From positions 558,220-579,382 of the forward strand of contig BFEA01000527.1 in assembly GCA_003427395.1 (NCBI GenBank): a stretch of DNA of 21,163 nucleotides, written 5' to 3'. Position numbers and translations under genes: made by a program. The stretch comes from Chara braunii (Eukaryota; Streptophyta; Charophyceae; Charales; Characeae). Positions 9,530 through 18,546 of this stretch are shown in pieces; within the stretch, counting starts at the first letter, position 1; every line of letters starts with the position of its first letter. The notes below the pieces were generated by a model. It saw nothing but the letters and a program-made list of their open reading frames with translations, was not told the origin of the DNA and made no database searches.

Positions 9530-9900
9530 AAATTACAATCTAAATTTCAAATTTTTATTCCATCTTAAAAAATGTCATTCCAATTTTAAAATTTTTCATC
9601 TTGCTTGCAAACTTTCATTCCAAGAAAAGGGTATCCCTTCTTATTTGGAGTGCATGCTGGAGATGGAATGAAAGTCTGGATGAGTTCATGAAATATTTGA
9701 TTAAACTGTCATTCTAAGTAAGGATTTTCAATCATAAAAAGGTTAATCCAATCTAAATTCTAAAATATTTGTTGTAGTGGAATAAAAATTTAATTAAAAC
9801 ATTGCATAAACTCGTCCAGACTTTCATTCCATCTTGAACAAATAGATGTAGTTGGAAGGAAAAACTCGTATTTAGACGGGAACTTATCAAATAAAACTGA
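9530..9900. mobile_element. MITE-like region rich in ATTCCAT words
   Basis: CATTCCA, ATTCCAT and their complements recur at least seven times. The core is a long foldback: AGATGGAATGAAAGTCTGGA at 9661 continues to about 9715 and matches the reverse complement of about 9778-9833 almost without gaps, with a loop near 60 bases. Repeated GGAATGAAA words and a foldback core are common in plant hAT-type MITEs. The outer ends and target duplications are not resolved. Confidence 0.55.
9661..9833. repeat. Long inverted repeat (foldback)
   Basis: The arms of about 55 bases, 9661-9715 and 9778-9833, are nearly perfect over the outer 30 bases. The differences in that part are T/C, C/T and A/C changes. 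An RNA from either strand would form a long stem suited to small-RNA processing. Confidence 0.8.
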
Positions 9901-10420
9901 AAATTTTAAAATTTGATGAACATTGGATGATAATTTATAAATATGAAAGATTTTTTTTTTATGGAATGCTTTTTCAACTTTCATTTATCGTGGGAATTTT
10001 TCTGTTGTATCTGATCGTGTTTGCTATGGATCCGACCAATACCCTTGGTTGCCATTTCCCTTTGTTTACTTCGTCGAATATCATGACCTACAGTTGTGAG
10101 AGGCGCCTCATCCCACAAGAACCATAATATATTGGAGAAGGATATCGCGAAAAAAAATTCCTTTGTGCGTTGAGTGAAACAACCACTTGAAAATTGTTAT
10201 AAACGAGGATGAAAACTTGAAAATGACATAATGATATAATTCCTCATCCAACAACAAATTGAGACTAGCATGCAAGAGCCATGTTTTATCCAAAGAATCC
10301 ATTAATCAAATTAGTCATAATGCAAGCATCTTTAAATACAAAGTATCCAGTACCAGTCATCTGATTTGTGGCGGTATCAAACCTGATACGCAACGAGAAA
10401 ATAGTACGCAGCTTCAAACA
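9900..10420. other. Unassigned AT-rich stretch
   Basis: No recognisable gene, RNA or transposon motif. Short open frames on both strands look incidental. Confidence 0.4.
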
Positions 10421-10427
10421 CACTACA

Positions 10428-10530
10428 ACCTTTCCTTGAATACAACGTATAATCGTTATGGTTGTATTTTGGGTAGTGTTCCCTCTAAATACAATTATAA
10501 TAATCGTTTGTTGTATTCGGAAAGGAAGGT
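10428..10530. repeat. Short foldback (about 103 bp)
   Basis: The inner arms 10438-10470 and 10486-10518 are both 33 nt and pair at about 24 positions without gaps: two perfect blocks (GAATACAAC and TTGTATTT) separated by mismatches. The outer CCTTTCC/GGAAAGG sequences extend the stem. The size resembles a small plant MITE or a microRNA-like precursor, but the mismatch pattern is not convincing for a microRNA. Confidence 0.65.
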
Positions 10531-10618
10531 AGAATAAACTTCTGAACTTCGGACACAATTACCAATTTAATGAGCGCTTTCTCGACATTTGCGGTATGTA
10601 ATTTCATGCCATCTTCGC

Positions 10619-10868
10619 GAGTTGAGATGTCATAATAATCACTTCATTCGTTCAACTTGCGAATATAAAAAGTGAGAAAAACTTTATGAACCTCATCGTC
10701 ATTTTTGTTCAGAGCCTTAATTGCATCTGCCAACGATCAATCCGAGTTGAAATGCCATAATCATTATTTTGTTATTTGTGTTTGCCAATATGAAAGGTAG
10801 GATTTTTTTTTGAATTTTACCGCCATCTTTGTCTAGAGCTTTTGTTGCATCCATCAACGATAAATTTG
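10619..10868. repeat. 125-bp tandem duplication
   Basis: GAGTTGAGATGTCATAATAA at 10619 and GAGTTGAAATGCCATAATCA at 10744 start two diverged units. Each ends with a TTGCATC(T/C)(G/A)(T/C)CAACGAT.AAT word. On the minus strand unit 2 reads VKFIVDGCNKSSRQRWR before a stop, and unit 1 is more broken, so a repetitive exon is possible but unproven. Confidence 0.72.
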
Positions 10869-11324
10869 ACAGTATTCATTTTTTTCCAATTATTCAAAAT
10901 ATTTCTATCGTCCTCATCTTCTTTTTTTCTATTACTCCCTGTACTATTCATAGCTCTTTGGGGATCTACTTTTGTTCGGAATTCACTTTTATCCTCCAGT
11001 GGAACAATTGTTTGAATCATCCTCCCTTTTCTGATTCATTTTCAAAACTTTCACCTCTGCATATTTTTTTTCCATTGAATCTCGTTCTTCTTTTGATTCC
11101 CCTTCTTCCCTTTCCTCGTCGTCTATTTTCTTCATCTTACTTTGCAGGAGGAAACTGATGCGGCAGCGTTGAGTCTCGAAAAGGGAAAGGTTAGCAGGAG
11201 TCCAAAGGAACGACAAGATGGGTGGGCAGGATGAGATCCCCGAAAAAATGGGAAAGGCAGTGGACATGATTGATTCGACAAGTCCAAGTCGAGTGGGTTT
11301 AAAGAGAGATATGGTAAGAAACAT
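10817..11324 (-). pseudogene. Charged minus-strand open frames, unassigned
   Basis: Two overlapping minus-strand frames. 11324 down to 10989 contains KKIDDEEREEGESKEERD near its centre. 11020 down to 10817 contains NRKKEDEDDRN and ends in the tandem duplication. The Lys/Glu/Asp-rich composition results from pyrimidine-rich plus-strand DNA, which weakens the case. A frame shift would be needed to join them. It might be a decayed exon of a charged protein. No family is recognised. Confidence 0.25.
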
Positions 11325-11409
11325 TCACATGCCACCTTAGATGATTTTGATGGTTCATATTCGATAGCGTTGTTACCTTTCTGACCTGACCGATGCTACC
11401 CCCCCCCCC

Positions 11410-11642
11410 AATTCCTACTGTTGTTGGCTTTGCCCCGTAAGGGAAAATGACAAAAACTCATACCCAAAAAGTATTCTTCTAGTGGAAGAAAGCCCGAAAG
11501 CAAAGGTTTCGAAGGTTGAAGCTTTTCAATCTGTTTTGCAAAAGGATCATGGTTGCTTTGTTCTTGAGTTAGACAACGTTCATCTGTGTCATTGTGGTAA
11601 AAAACTAGATAAACGCTATACCAAGGGGTATCTAGTAAAATA
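11410..11642 (+). pseudogene. Short plus-strand open frame with CHCGKK, unassigned
   Basis: A frame without an ATG is open for about 76 codons and ends at TAG 11640-11642. It includes KAKVSKVEAFQSVLQKDHG, FVLELDNVHLCHCGKKLDK and KGYLVK. The composition is balanced, unlike most frames nearby. It is too short and motif-poor to assign. It could be one exon of a gene or a transposon remnant. Confidence 0.25.
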
Positions 11643-12240
11643 GTTTTAAAGAAGTAATCCTCTTGACGAGTAATTTATGATCATGCTACGTTTGACCTTG
11701 TCACGCACTTAAAACTCCAGATCACGTCGAACAGATCTCAGTTCTGGGTCTTCGTCTTCATATTCTTTATGGTGGACTTTTACCACTCGCTGCAAACGTA
11801 TTTTCCAACGCTGATTGAAGATTCACATCAAATCTAAAAAATCTTTGAACTCGAATCTTTGAAATTCTTCATTTCAGATAACATTATCAATGATTGAAAC
11901 ATAGGCCTATACTCCTTCCCTTCTAACATAATGCAACCAGTCTTCTTTTGTAATATCGAGCCTATCACAACATCGTCTGATGAAACAAAGGAGCAAAGGT
12001 TTTTGCCCTCACTTTGAAACCTTCCTTTTCATAACTCATCGTTCAATAAACCAAAATCATAGCATGCATCTTCATAGACCTGAACCAACTTCATTTCCAG
12101 ATTGTTCGAAAGTGTAATGACAACTAATAATTACAACATGTTTTTTAGCCAACTAGTATTGTACTTATAAAATTTCTCATTGAGCAATATTCTCGTAACT
12201 ATTTCCGTGCGACAATCTATATTAATGCATTTTTTTGCGT
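11643..12240. other. Unassigned AT-rich stretch
   Basis: No long open frame, RNA gene or terminal repeats seen. Broken minus-strand frames hold short protein-like patches (for example RTEICST and ENTFAASG), which may be remains of an old transposon. Confidence 0.35.
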
Positions 12241-12500
12241 TGTGCTCTTGCGTGCGCCGTGCTCTCTCATCCCTTTTTTTTTCCGCCATCATTGACAAGT
12301 TGTAACTTTTTTCTTCTCCCTACCTTTGCGCCTTTTCCTTCTTCTTGATCCAAGTGAATATTGATTTTGCTTTGTTTTGTCTCTTTCTAACTCCTTTCAC
12401 ACATTTGTTTACATGGTAAAAGACTTTTTTGATCCCTAAATGACTATAGAAGTCAAGAAACAACGTATAAGGAGGCTCTAAAGTCCTCACTCACTCGTAG

Positions 12501-13017
12501 TTAAACCACCACTACCCCCGTCCTTATAAATAAGGGGGAACTGGTAGCACGGGTCCATGAGGGCTACCTGTAGCACAGTGGGGGGATTTGGCAGAGTGGC
12601 AAAAGTCGAATTACCTCCGCGATTTATTTCGTGGTTCAAATGATTTTTTTAAATATTTTTCCTGTAAAGATCACGACAAAATTTACCGACCCTCAAATTT
12701 TCAGAGTTGTTGGGTCATTCTTCTGATCGCAAACAATCGTGAAAGTTGGTTTACGTTTCACGTTGGCCCATACATGGTAGAGTATCAAAAATGGAAATGT
12801 AACGAAATGACGCAACATTTACTTCACGGTCTAAATAAAGATATCAAATTTTCAGATTTTTTTGCCAATTTTTCAGAGTGAGAAACATCGCCAAAGTTCG
12901 CGCTTGAAAATTTTTGGACCGGACCCGCCTGTGCCTGCCAGTCGCCCCCCCCCTAAGAACCCGGTCCGTAAGGCCAGGAAAGTCCATTATAGGTCGGCAG
13001 GGGTAGTTGTGGTTTAA
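12501..13017. mobile_element. MITE with 20-bp terminal inverted repeats
   Basis: The left end TTAAACCACCACTACCCCCG pairs with the reverse complement of the right end, TTAAACCACAACTACCCCTG, at 18 of 20 positions. TAG lies on each side, a possible 3-bp target duplication as made by PIF/Harbinger elements; their usual target is TAA or TTA, so the superfamily is uncertain. The 517-bp element has no transposase. It sits inside repeat copy 3, between the upstream block and the TATA box, so it inserted after that copy formed. Confidence 0.75.
12589..12641 (+). promoter_or_regulatory. Possible pol III A and B boxes inside the MITE
   Basis: TGGCAGAGTGG (12589-12599) resembles a tRNA A box, and GGTTCAAAT (12633-12641) resembles a B box, at tRNA-like spacing. 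There is no matching acceptor stem, so this is not a tRNA gene. It may be a SINE remnant carried by the MITE, or chance. Confidence 0.3.
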
Positions 13018-13340
13018 TAGATCTGTCATTTTCAGTGAATTTTGGCGAATTTTTTATATTTTTTATTTTTTTTGGTCTCATATGTATCTGCTTTAGGGTA
13101 TATCTGTATTCAATTTCGACGTATTTGGACCCGTAACAAAAAAGTTGACAAAAATACCGAATTCAGATAAAAACTTTTGCGAACTCCGAAAGTTATAGTG
13201 CTCTTGAGTGTTTTTTTTTTTTTTTTTTTGCCTGTTTGTTTCTTTTATATTTGTATTATGAGGCTGCATAATTTGTTTGCGAAATGTTCAACGACATTGA
13301 TTGTAGTTACGGTGTTGCGGCGAAAGATCTCGAATGTTTG
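13018..13340. other. AT-rich insertion next to the MITE
   Basis: Not matched in repeat copy 2. It holds a T20 homopolymer (13210-13230) and AT-rich low-complexity sequence. It is probably another transposon fragment. Ends were not identified. Confidence 0.4.
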
Positions 13341-13465
13341 CCTCTTTATTAATCGCTACTCTATCTAAGTGGCCATGAACACTTCGATTGGATTGACATG
13401 GTACTATTGTTTATCTTTCCCCTTTTTCCCTGTCTCCTCGTTTGTCTCTCATCATCTCTTCGCAA

Positions 13466-13473
13466 CTATAAAA
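13466..13473 (+). promoter_or_regulatory. TATA box of repeat copy 3
   Basis: CTATAAAA in the context GCAACTATAAAACTCGTAGG, matching copy 2 at 16 of 20 positions. It follows a C/T-rich tract and precedes an AGTGGTTAG leader word by about 65 bp, as in copy 2. Confidence 0.55.
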
Positions 13474-14983
13474 CTCGTAGGCGTGTCATTTTTGCTCTCT
13501 CACAATGCACTTGTCAACTCTACTATAGTAGTGGTTAGATGATGTGGTGATCAGCTGGTGAAAAAGTGATAAGGAGTCGACTACAACTTTACGGGATTGT
13601 GAGTAAGATCGTTGTGATGGACAACAACATCTGGGCGAATCCACATAGCAATTGGGTGGACGGGGTGACGATCGTTGGCTATGTGGCGACCGAGATTTTT
13701 TGTACTTGAGTGAGGGGAGAAGTGGTTGTTGATTGGTTTGTTAGCCTAAGACCATAGACCGAGAGAGGAAGGATCCACTTCTTCTTCTTCCCCATCTTGA
13801 CTTTTCAAAAAAGTTGCATGGTCAGGCGCTATTTTTTTTCCCCTCTACCGAATGATCATACATGTTTTTTTTTTCTCTCTCTCAACATATGCATGGATGA
13901 ATAGTGATTGTGAGTCCGTTTTAGGAGTGCATGCGTGCGATTCCGTAGGAGTATATGATGTTTGTGTATCATCGTTCCGTCCCGCCTTCTAGGTTTCAAG
14001 ATTGAGTTGGGAGCAGATCTTCGAAGCACGAATCCTAGTGAAGTTGTTGGATCAAATGAGTAATATTGTTCCGTATCGATGAGCGATGTGTTATCTCCCC
14101 CCTATTGTTCTCCTCCAAATAAATGTTTATGTGCGTGGATGGTGATTGGATGAATTGCATTCTATTTTTTATCTTCGTTGTATTATGATCTTTTTGGAGA
14201 TCATCCTCCCTGATCTTTATCGATGAGGTTGCTAATAATTATCGTTCCCTTTACTGAAATGATTGTGTTAAGGACATTAGTTGCAACCCTGTAAATCAAG
14301 CAAACAAAGTATTTCAATCGCGTTTTACTTCTTCACCCTTCCATCCTTCTCGTTTCCAGGTTCACAAACGAATGTCATTGAATGTCAAATCGTATGCAGT
14401 GGTTACAATCATGACTTATTTGTGCGCACGATTAACACATGCTCATGATCAAGGGTTTTGGAACTAATACTCCCTTAAAGTTGCTTAACTTGTGAAGATC
14501 TTTGCTTTTCTCATCGCTTTAGGAGGACGTTGCCCTCCCAAATATCAACAAACAAGATGCATGAACGAGTTTTCTTTTTCTTCATCGTATTTTTTATTTT
14601 CAGTGTTTTTTTCCTTTTTGATGAAATATTTAGATTAGATTGTTGGTAAATGATTGAATGAGCGAGTTACTTTGTTCTTTCTCACTCTCTCATCGAAATT
14701 TTTTATTTTTTTGAAGAACAAGTGATTGCTTCTTTAAAAACTTCCTCTTGAATTCATCAATTAGCTTCATGGGTAATCCCCCCCCCGCCCAACAAAGGAA
14801 TATCGAGCATGAAAAACATGTTGTATTGCCCAATTCCCTTCTCGTGGGCGATTCCCGAATTAATGGGGATTGATCTCATTATTTTGTGAATGGTGGGTAG
14901 GTGTGTAATCGCCATCCACGCCTATGTGAACTGAATTAGTTGGATTATCGAGGCCCCGATTGCGCGAACATCCCGCCCTACTT

Positions 14984-15187
14984 CCTTTCCCGTATAACGA
15001 ACATAGGACATGCATTTGGGAATGGGACGTACGTAAAAATGTAACCAAGATCGGCGATATCGATCACTTTCCTTCTAAAACCCGGTGCTCTAGTTTTCTG
15101 AATTTTGGATTTATTATTGTTGATACAAATTTTCCTCCCTTTTTTATCTTGCTCTCCCTTAACGACTTCATTGTCATCCTGTTGTGA
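14984..15187 (+). pseudogene. Coding-like segment copy 3, unknown family
   Basis: The frame reads PFPYNEHRT, EWDV, KIGD, FPSKTRCS, GFIIVDT and IVILL, and then stops at TGA 15185-15187. It aligns to copy 2 over 65 codons with no gap and 35 identical residues. In copy 2 the frame continues where this one stops, so this copy is truncated or copy 2 reads on by chance. There is no ATG at the front of the open frame (it begins at a TTG), so the segment is likely an internal exon or a dead fragment. The motif order is FP-Y-N-E, W-D-V, T-R-C-S, D-T and I-V-I-L. Family unknown. Confidence 0.6.
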
Positions 15188-15189
15188 GA

Positions 15190-15980
15190 AAATCCAAGGA
15201 GGAAAACCACTATCCGTCGTTGAAAACAATGGCCACAACGTCTGTCACTCGTCTCATCCGCTTCCGAGGTTCTTAGTGGCGTAACAGGGGAGAGAGGTTC
15301 TAGATTGTCTGTCATGCCCTCACTTTAGAGTTGTAGCAAATGTCTTTTTTTTTTGCGAACTTGACGAAAAAAAAAATTAATAGAAATAAAAAGAGGAGTT
15401 CTTCCAACAGGTCTAAAACCTGGGCATAAACCCTCTCTTATGATTTTCTCTGTAGGGCAGGGGTATTTCAACAATTCACCCATTCTCGTAGGGTCTGAAC
15501 TGAACTCTGAGCAAGGGGGTATTTTAGCAAGAAAACATGTACCATGAAATGCACAGCAAGAGCAACAAAATCAGAGGTACGAGGACATCTTTTAAATTTT
15601 GATCATACAGGGATAAACGTGGGTTTGGGTTAAACCCTAGGGCCATAAGTGTAACTTGTCTCAGATTACCACTGTTCACACAAAATTCTTGTGCATGCCA
15701 AATATTGAAGTTTGTCATGTGCCCAACCGTTATGTTTAAATCTTGTCAGTTTGAAAATGGAATGGGCAAAACCCGCGTTTTGAAGTCCCCGTTAGACTTG
15801 TGAAGATGGGTTCTACATTGACTAAGATCGTTGCCCAAAAGTCACTCAAAAACTTTCTCGTTTCACGTTGGTCGTGTCGGAGGCTATCCGGAATAACCCA
15901 TTTGTAGTCGATGTCCCTCCCAGTCTCGTGATTCTCTCTCTCGATGTCATGCATGGTCTCCCTTGTCTCTCAATGGAAAT
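15190..15980. other. Unassigned stretch with a telo-box-like word
   Basis: No gene recognised. AAACCCTAG (15632-15640) matches the plant telo-box motif but is isolated, so it has little weight. The minus-strand frames 15524-15954 have no known motif. Confidence 0.4.
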
Positions 15981-16000
15981 ATCTCATTTTTGTCCATTTG

Positions 16001-16680
16001 CAAAGTGACGGCAAAGTTACTCTAACAAGGGCTTCAACACTTTGTTGGTCGCCGTGATTGGCCACACAACCGTTTACCCCAATCACCGGGTCACTAACGA
16101 GTGAATATTCCAATTTAGATAATGCAGGAAAAAATATTTTTTTCTGTCAGTCAGCAAAGTGACGGGTATAGTGGCCCTTACAGTGGCTTGAGCACTTCAC
16201 TGAGAGCCTATGATTGGGAGTGTAACACTTTCCTCCAATCAACAAAGTGACGAGCATTGTGGCCCTTTATTTAAAGCATGTGATTGAGAGTGCAACAACT
16301 TCCTCCAATCATAGGGTCACTAATTAGTGAAAATTTGAATTTAAATACTGTTGTGACGGGATTAGTGACCCTTAAATTGGTTAGAGCACTTCACTAAGAC
16401 CTGTGATTGAAAGTGCAACAACTTTCCTAAATAACGAGCCCGGGTCACTGATAGTGAAAATTTGAATTCAAATAATATTGTCAATCAGCAAAGTGACGAC
16501 AATACTAGCGTTTGCAATGGTTTGAGCTCTTCACTAACTTAAAGAGTCCATGCTTGGGAGTGTAACTTCCCTCAATCATGGGGTCACTTATTAGTGAAAA
16601 TTTGAATTATAATTAAGCCAGAAAAACCTTTTTTCTACCAGTCAGCAAAGTGACGGGCATAGTGGCCTGTATCGAGTCAT
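16001..16680. repeat. Irregular tandem array of CAGCAAAGTGACG units
   Basis: CAAAGTGACG or a close variant begins at 16001, 16155, 16243, about 16350, 16489 and 16646. Each unit then carries GG(C/T)-like words, a TTGAGC.CTTCACT block, GATTG-GAGTG(T/C)AAC and CTCCAATCA. A tail with GGGTCACTAATTAGTGAAAATTTGAAT follows in most. Spacings of 154, 88, about 107, 139 and 157 bp show deletions within units. TCACTAATTAGTGA in the tail (16316-16329) is a perfect palindrome. Confidence 0.82.
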
Positions 16681-16797
16681 AAATGCTTTCATCTGCATCC
16701 ACCGGATGCACCTGGCCTGCAATCATGTCCAGGTTACTGCACGTGTCCCCTCATCCACCCATGATCCACCACCTTTCTTATGTCACTTCACTTCTGG

Positions 16798-16818
16798 TTT
16801 TTTTTTTTTTTTTTTCTG

Positions 16819-16904
<86 letters not shown>

Positions 16905-16905
16905 G

Positions 16906-16969
<64 letters not shown>

Positions 16970-16977
16970 CTCTCTCT
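16798..16977. repeat. Poly-T and (TC)n microsatellite
   Basis: About 18 T, then CTGTCTCTGTCTC, then more than 130 bases of TC dinucleotide with a few TTTC or CGC interruptions. Long Ser-Leu (plus) and Arg-Glu (minus) open frames across it are artefacts of the repeat. It has homopurine/homopyrimidine triplex potential. Confidence 0.98.
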
Positions 16978-17281
16978 ACCCGTGCACTCTCTCACTCTCC
17001 ACCAGCCCATTCTCTCACTTTCTCTCTCAACGCACTCACTTTCTCTCTGTCAACGCATTCTCTCTCTCTATCAGTGCGCTCACTCTCTCTGCCAGCACAT
17101 TCTCTCTCTCTGTCAGCGCACTCACTCTCTGTGCGAGTGCACTCACTTGCTCTCTGCCAGCACACTCACTCTCTCTCTGCTAGTGCATTCTCTCTCTATC
17201 AGCGCACTCACTTTGTCTCTGGCATCGCACTCACTTTGTCTCTGGCATCGCACTCACTCTCTCTTTGCCAGCACACTCTGC
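16978..17281. repeat. TC-derived minisatellite, unit about 23-30 bp
   Basis: Units of the form CTCTCT-G(C/T)CAGC(G/A)CACTCACT repeat more than ten times with variable spacing. The last part has an exact 23-bp period: TTTGTCTCTGGCATCGCACT at 17212 and 17235. It looks like a simple TC tract that acquired a GCAGYRCA-type word and then amplified it. Confidence 0.85.
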
Positions 17282-17289
17282 CTAATTTC

Positions 17290-17840
17290 TGCTCTCTCTC
17301 TCTAACATTGTTTCCCTCTTCACTCAGGTCTTGCTCGCTGATGAGTGTCCACGAGAGCTGCGCTGATCGTACCAGCGCACCTGCACAAACGAGTACGAAG
17401 GCGGGCAACTCACTTCATAGCTGCAACACACACTCTCGCCATTACTGCAGTCCGCTTGCAAACGTGAATGGTCATGAACCTGCGCCCCTTTTGCCTTACC
17501 AACTTTCCTGACCTTGGTCTGTGTTGTCTGCCTTGGACCCGAATGTTGCTGTCTCTTCGCCGAAATCCTCACGGACCACCCACAACATGTCCTCTAGTAC
17601 CTAGGCTACATGTCTGGTACTCCGAGTCAGGCAAAGGGTTTGGAATCTTGGGATGGCTTACCTTGCCCGTATGTCGCCCGTTTTGTAGTGCCAACCAGAC
17701 CAGCACAACTATTTCCTTGCAGCCAAACAAAACACCAAAGCCCAACAGGTCGCAATACTCCCAATAAAAGCAAATCTGCAACCATTTCAAAACCAGCATT
17801 GCGGGCAAAAAAATATAAAGAGAAAACTACGGCGCAGTAA
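17290..17840. other. Unassigned stretch after the minisatellite
   Basis: Several short open frames on both strands of normal composition, none with a known motif or a second copy here. Nothing else recognised. Confidence 0.35.
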
Positions 17841-17847
17841 GGGTTTG

Positions 17848-17975
17848 AGTTTGTAATTGCACTTGAGGCAAAAGGGTCGGTAATGCTGAATGTATATGAC
17901 CTATGTTTCGGGTCCGGTGGGGTCCCGTGGGGGTGTGTTGTATTCGCGGGATTGCCTTAAGTGCAATTACAAACT
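17848..17975. repeat. Inverted repeat with 24-bp arms
   Basis: AGTTTGTAATTGCACTTGAG.. (17848-17871) and its reverse complement at 17952-17975 match at 23 of 24 positions around an 80-base GC-rich loop. It could be a 128-bp MITE. No target duplication is visible at the edges. Confidence 0.85.
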
Positions 17976-18155
17976 GTTTTCGTGACTTCGCCGAAGTTAC
18001 CCAAATATAAAATTGGAGTCATAGTAGAAGAACTGTCAACCAAAAGTGTCCGCAGATAGTGTTGAACCCTCTTCGTTATGAAACTTCAAGTGTTGTCGAA
18101 AATAAAGGTAAACTTGATAAACAGGTTGCCAGAACTATATGAATACAAGTGACGG

Positions 18156-18546
18156 TGTCGAGCGCATCGTCCCTCGCGTGAACGAGGGCCCGCCTGGCCA
18201 TGTCACGCAAGAGTAAAAACAAAAACAATAATCAAGAGACAACTTGGGAACGACACATAACATTCTGCGAACCGCTCAGACGGACGAGGTTGTATCGCTC
18301 CTTCGCCGCTCTAGCTGGGTGCGCCAGCTATATTTCGCGCGGTCCCCTACGACAGGACAAGTTTCTGCGGGGTATACTAAGCTTGCTTCCCTGAGGGGTT
18401 GTCACCACCCTTTGGGGCGTATCCCTACCGAGCTATTAACCCACATGCGAAAGCTTTTAAATGCATTCGCAGAGGTAGATCAACCGAGGGCGTTTGCTCG
18501 TCTCGCTGTAGTATAGGAAATGCTTGGTTAACGCCGAGTGAACCCG
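18156..18546 (+). repeat. 390-bp element, copy A of an inverted pair
   Basis: Matches copy B (19369-19756, opposite strand) over its whole length with about 85-90 percent identity by eye. It runs from TGTCGAGCGCATCG to GTGAACCCG. Base composition is more GC-rich than the DNA on each side. A frame in the element's sense is open from about 18236 to a TAG at 18514-18516, reading LGTTHNI, LTHMRKLLNAFAEVDQPR and FARLAVV at its end. A second frame, starting MSRKSKNKNN at 18200, is also open. The origin is unknown: an organelle-derived insert or an untyped repeat are both possible. Confidence 0.75.

Larger units (their letters stand above)
12290..15190 (+). repeat. Repeat unit copy 3, expanded by insertions
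   Basis: Shares with copy 2 the upstream block (about 12300-12420), the GCAACTATAAA promoter core (13462), the AGTGGTTAG leader (13531), a GTGAAAAAGTGATAAGGAGTC leader (13559), the ATATGCATG word (near 13887) and the coding segment (14984-15187). It is about 1.5 kb longer than copy 2. The extra DNA is the MITE at 12501-13017, a further 320 bp up to about 13340, and roughly 800 bp between about 13990 and 14870. Both ends of the copy are approximate. Confidence 0.6.

Noticed and set aside
10428-10530. microRNA precursor as a firm call
   Set aside because: Central mismatches are too many and no mature-size perfect duplex can be placed without small-RNA data.
12589-12645. tRNA-Leu or tRNA-Ser-like gene
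   Set aside because: Only box similarity; the 5' and 3' ends cannot pair as an acceptor stem.
15632-15640. Telomeric repeat or telo-box promoter
   Set aside because: A single AAACCCTAG word with no tandem copies and no gene downstream.
16001-16680. CRISPR-like array
   Set aside because: Units are long, diverged and irregularly spaced with no unique spacers, and the window is eukaryotic.
16683-17511. Long plus-strand frames rich in Ser-Leu and the Arg-Glu frame on the minus strand
   Set aside because: They are direct read-outs of the TC microsatellite and its derived minisatellite.
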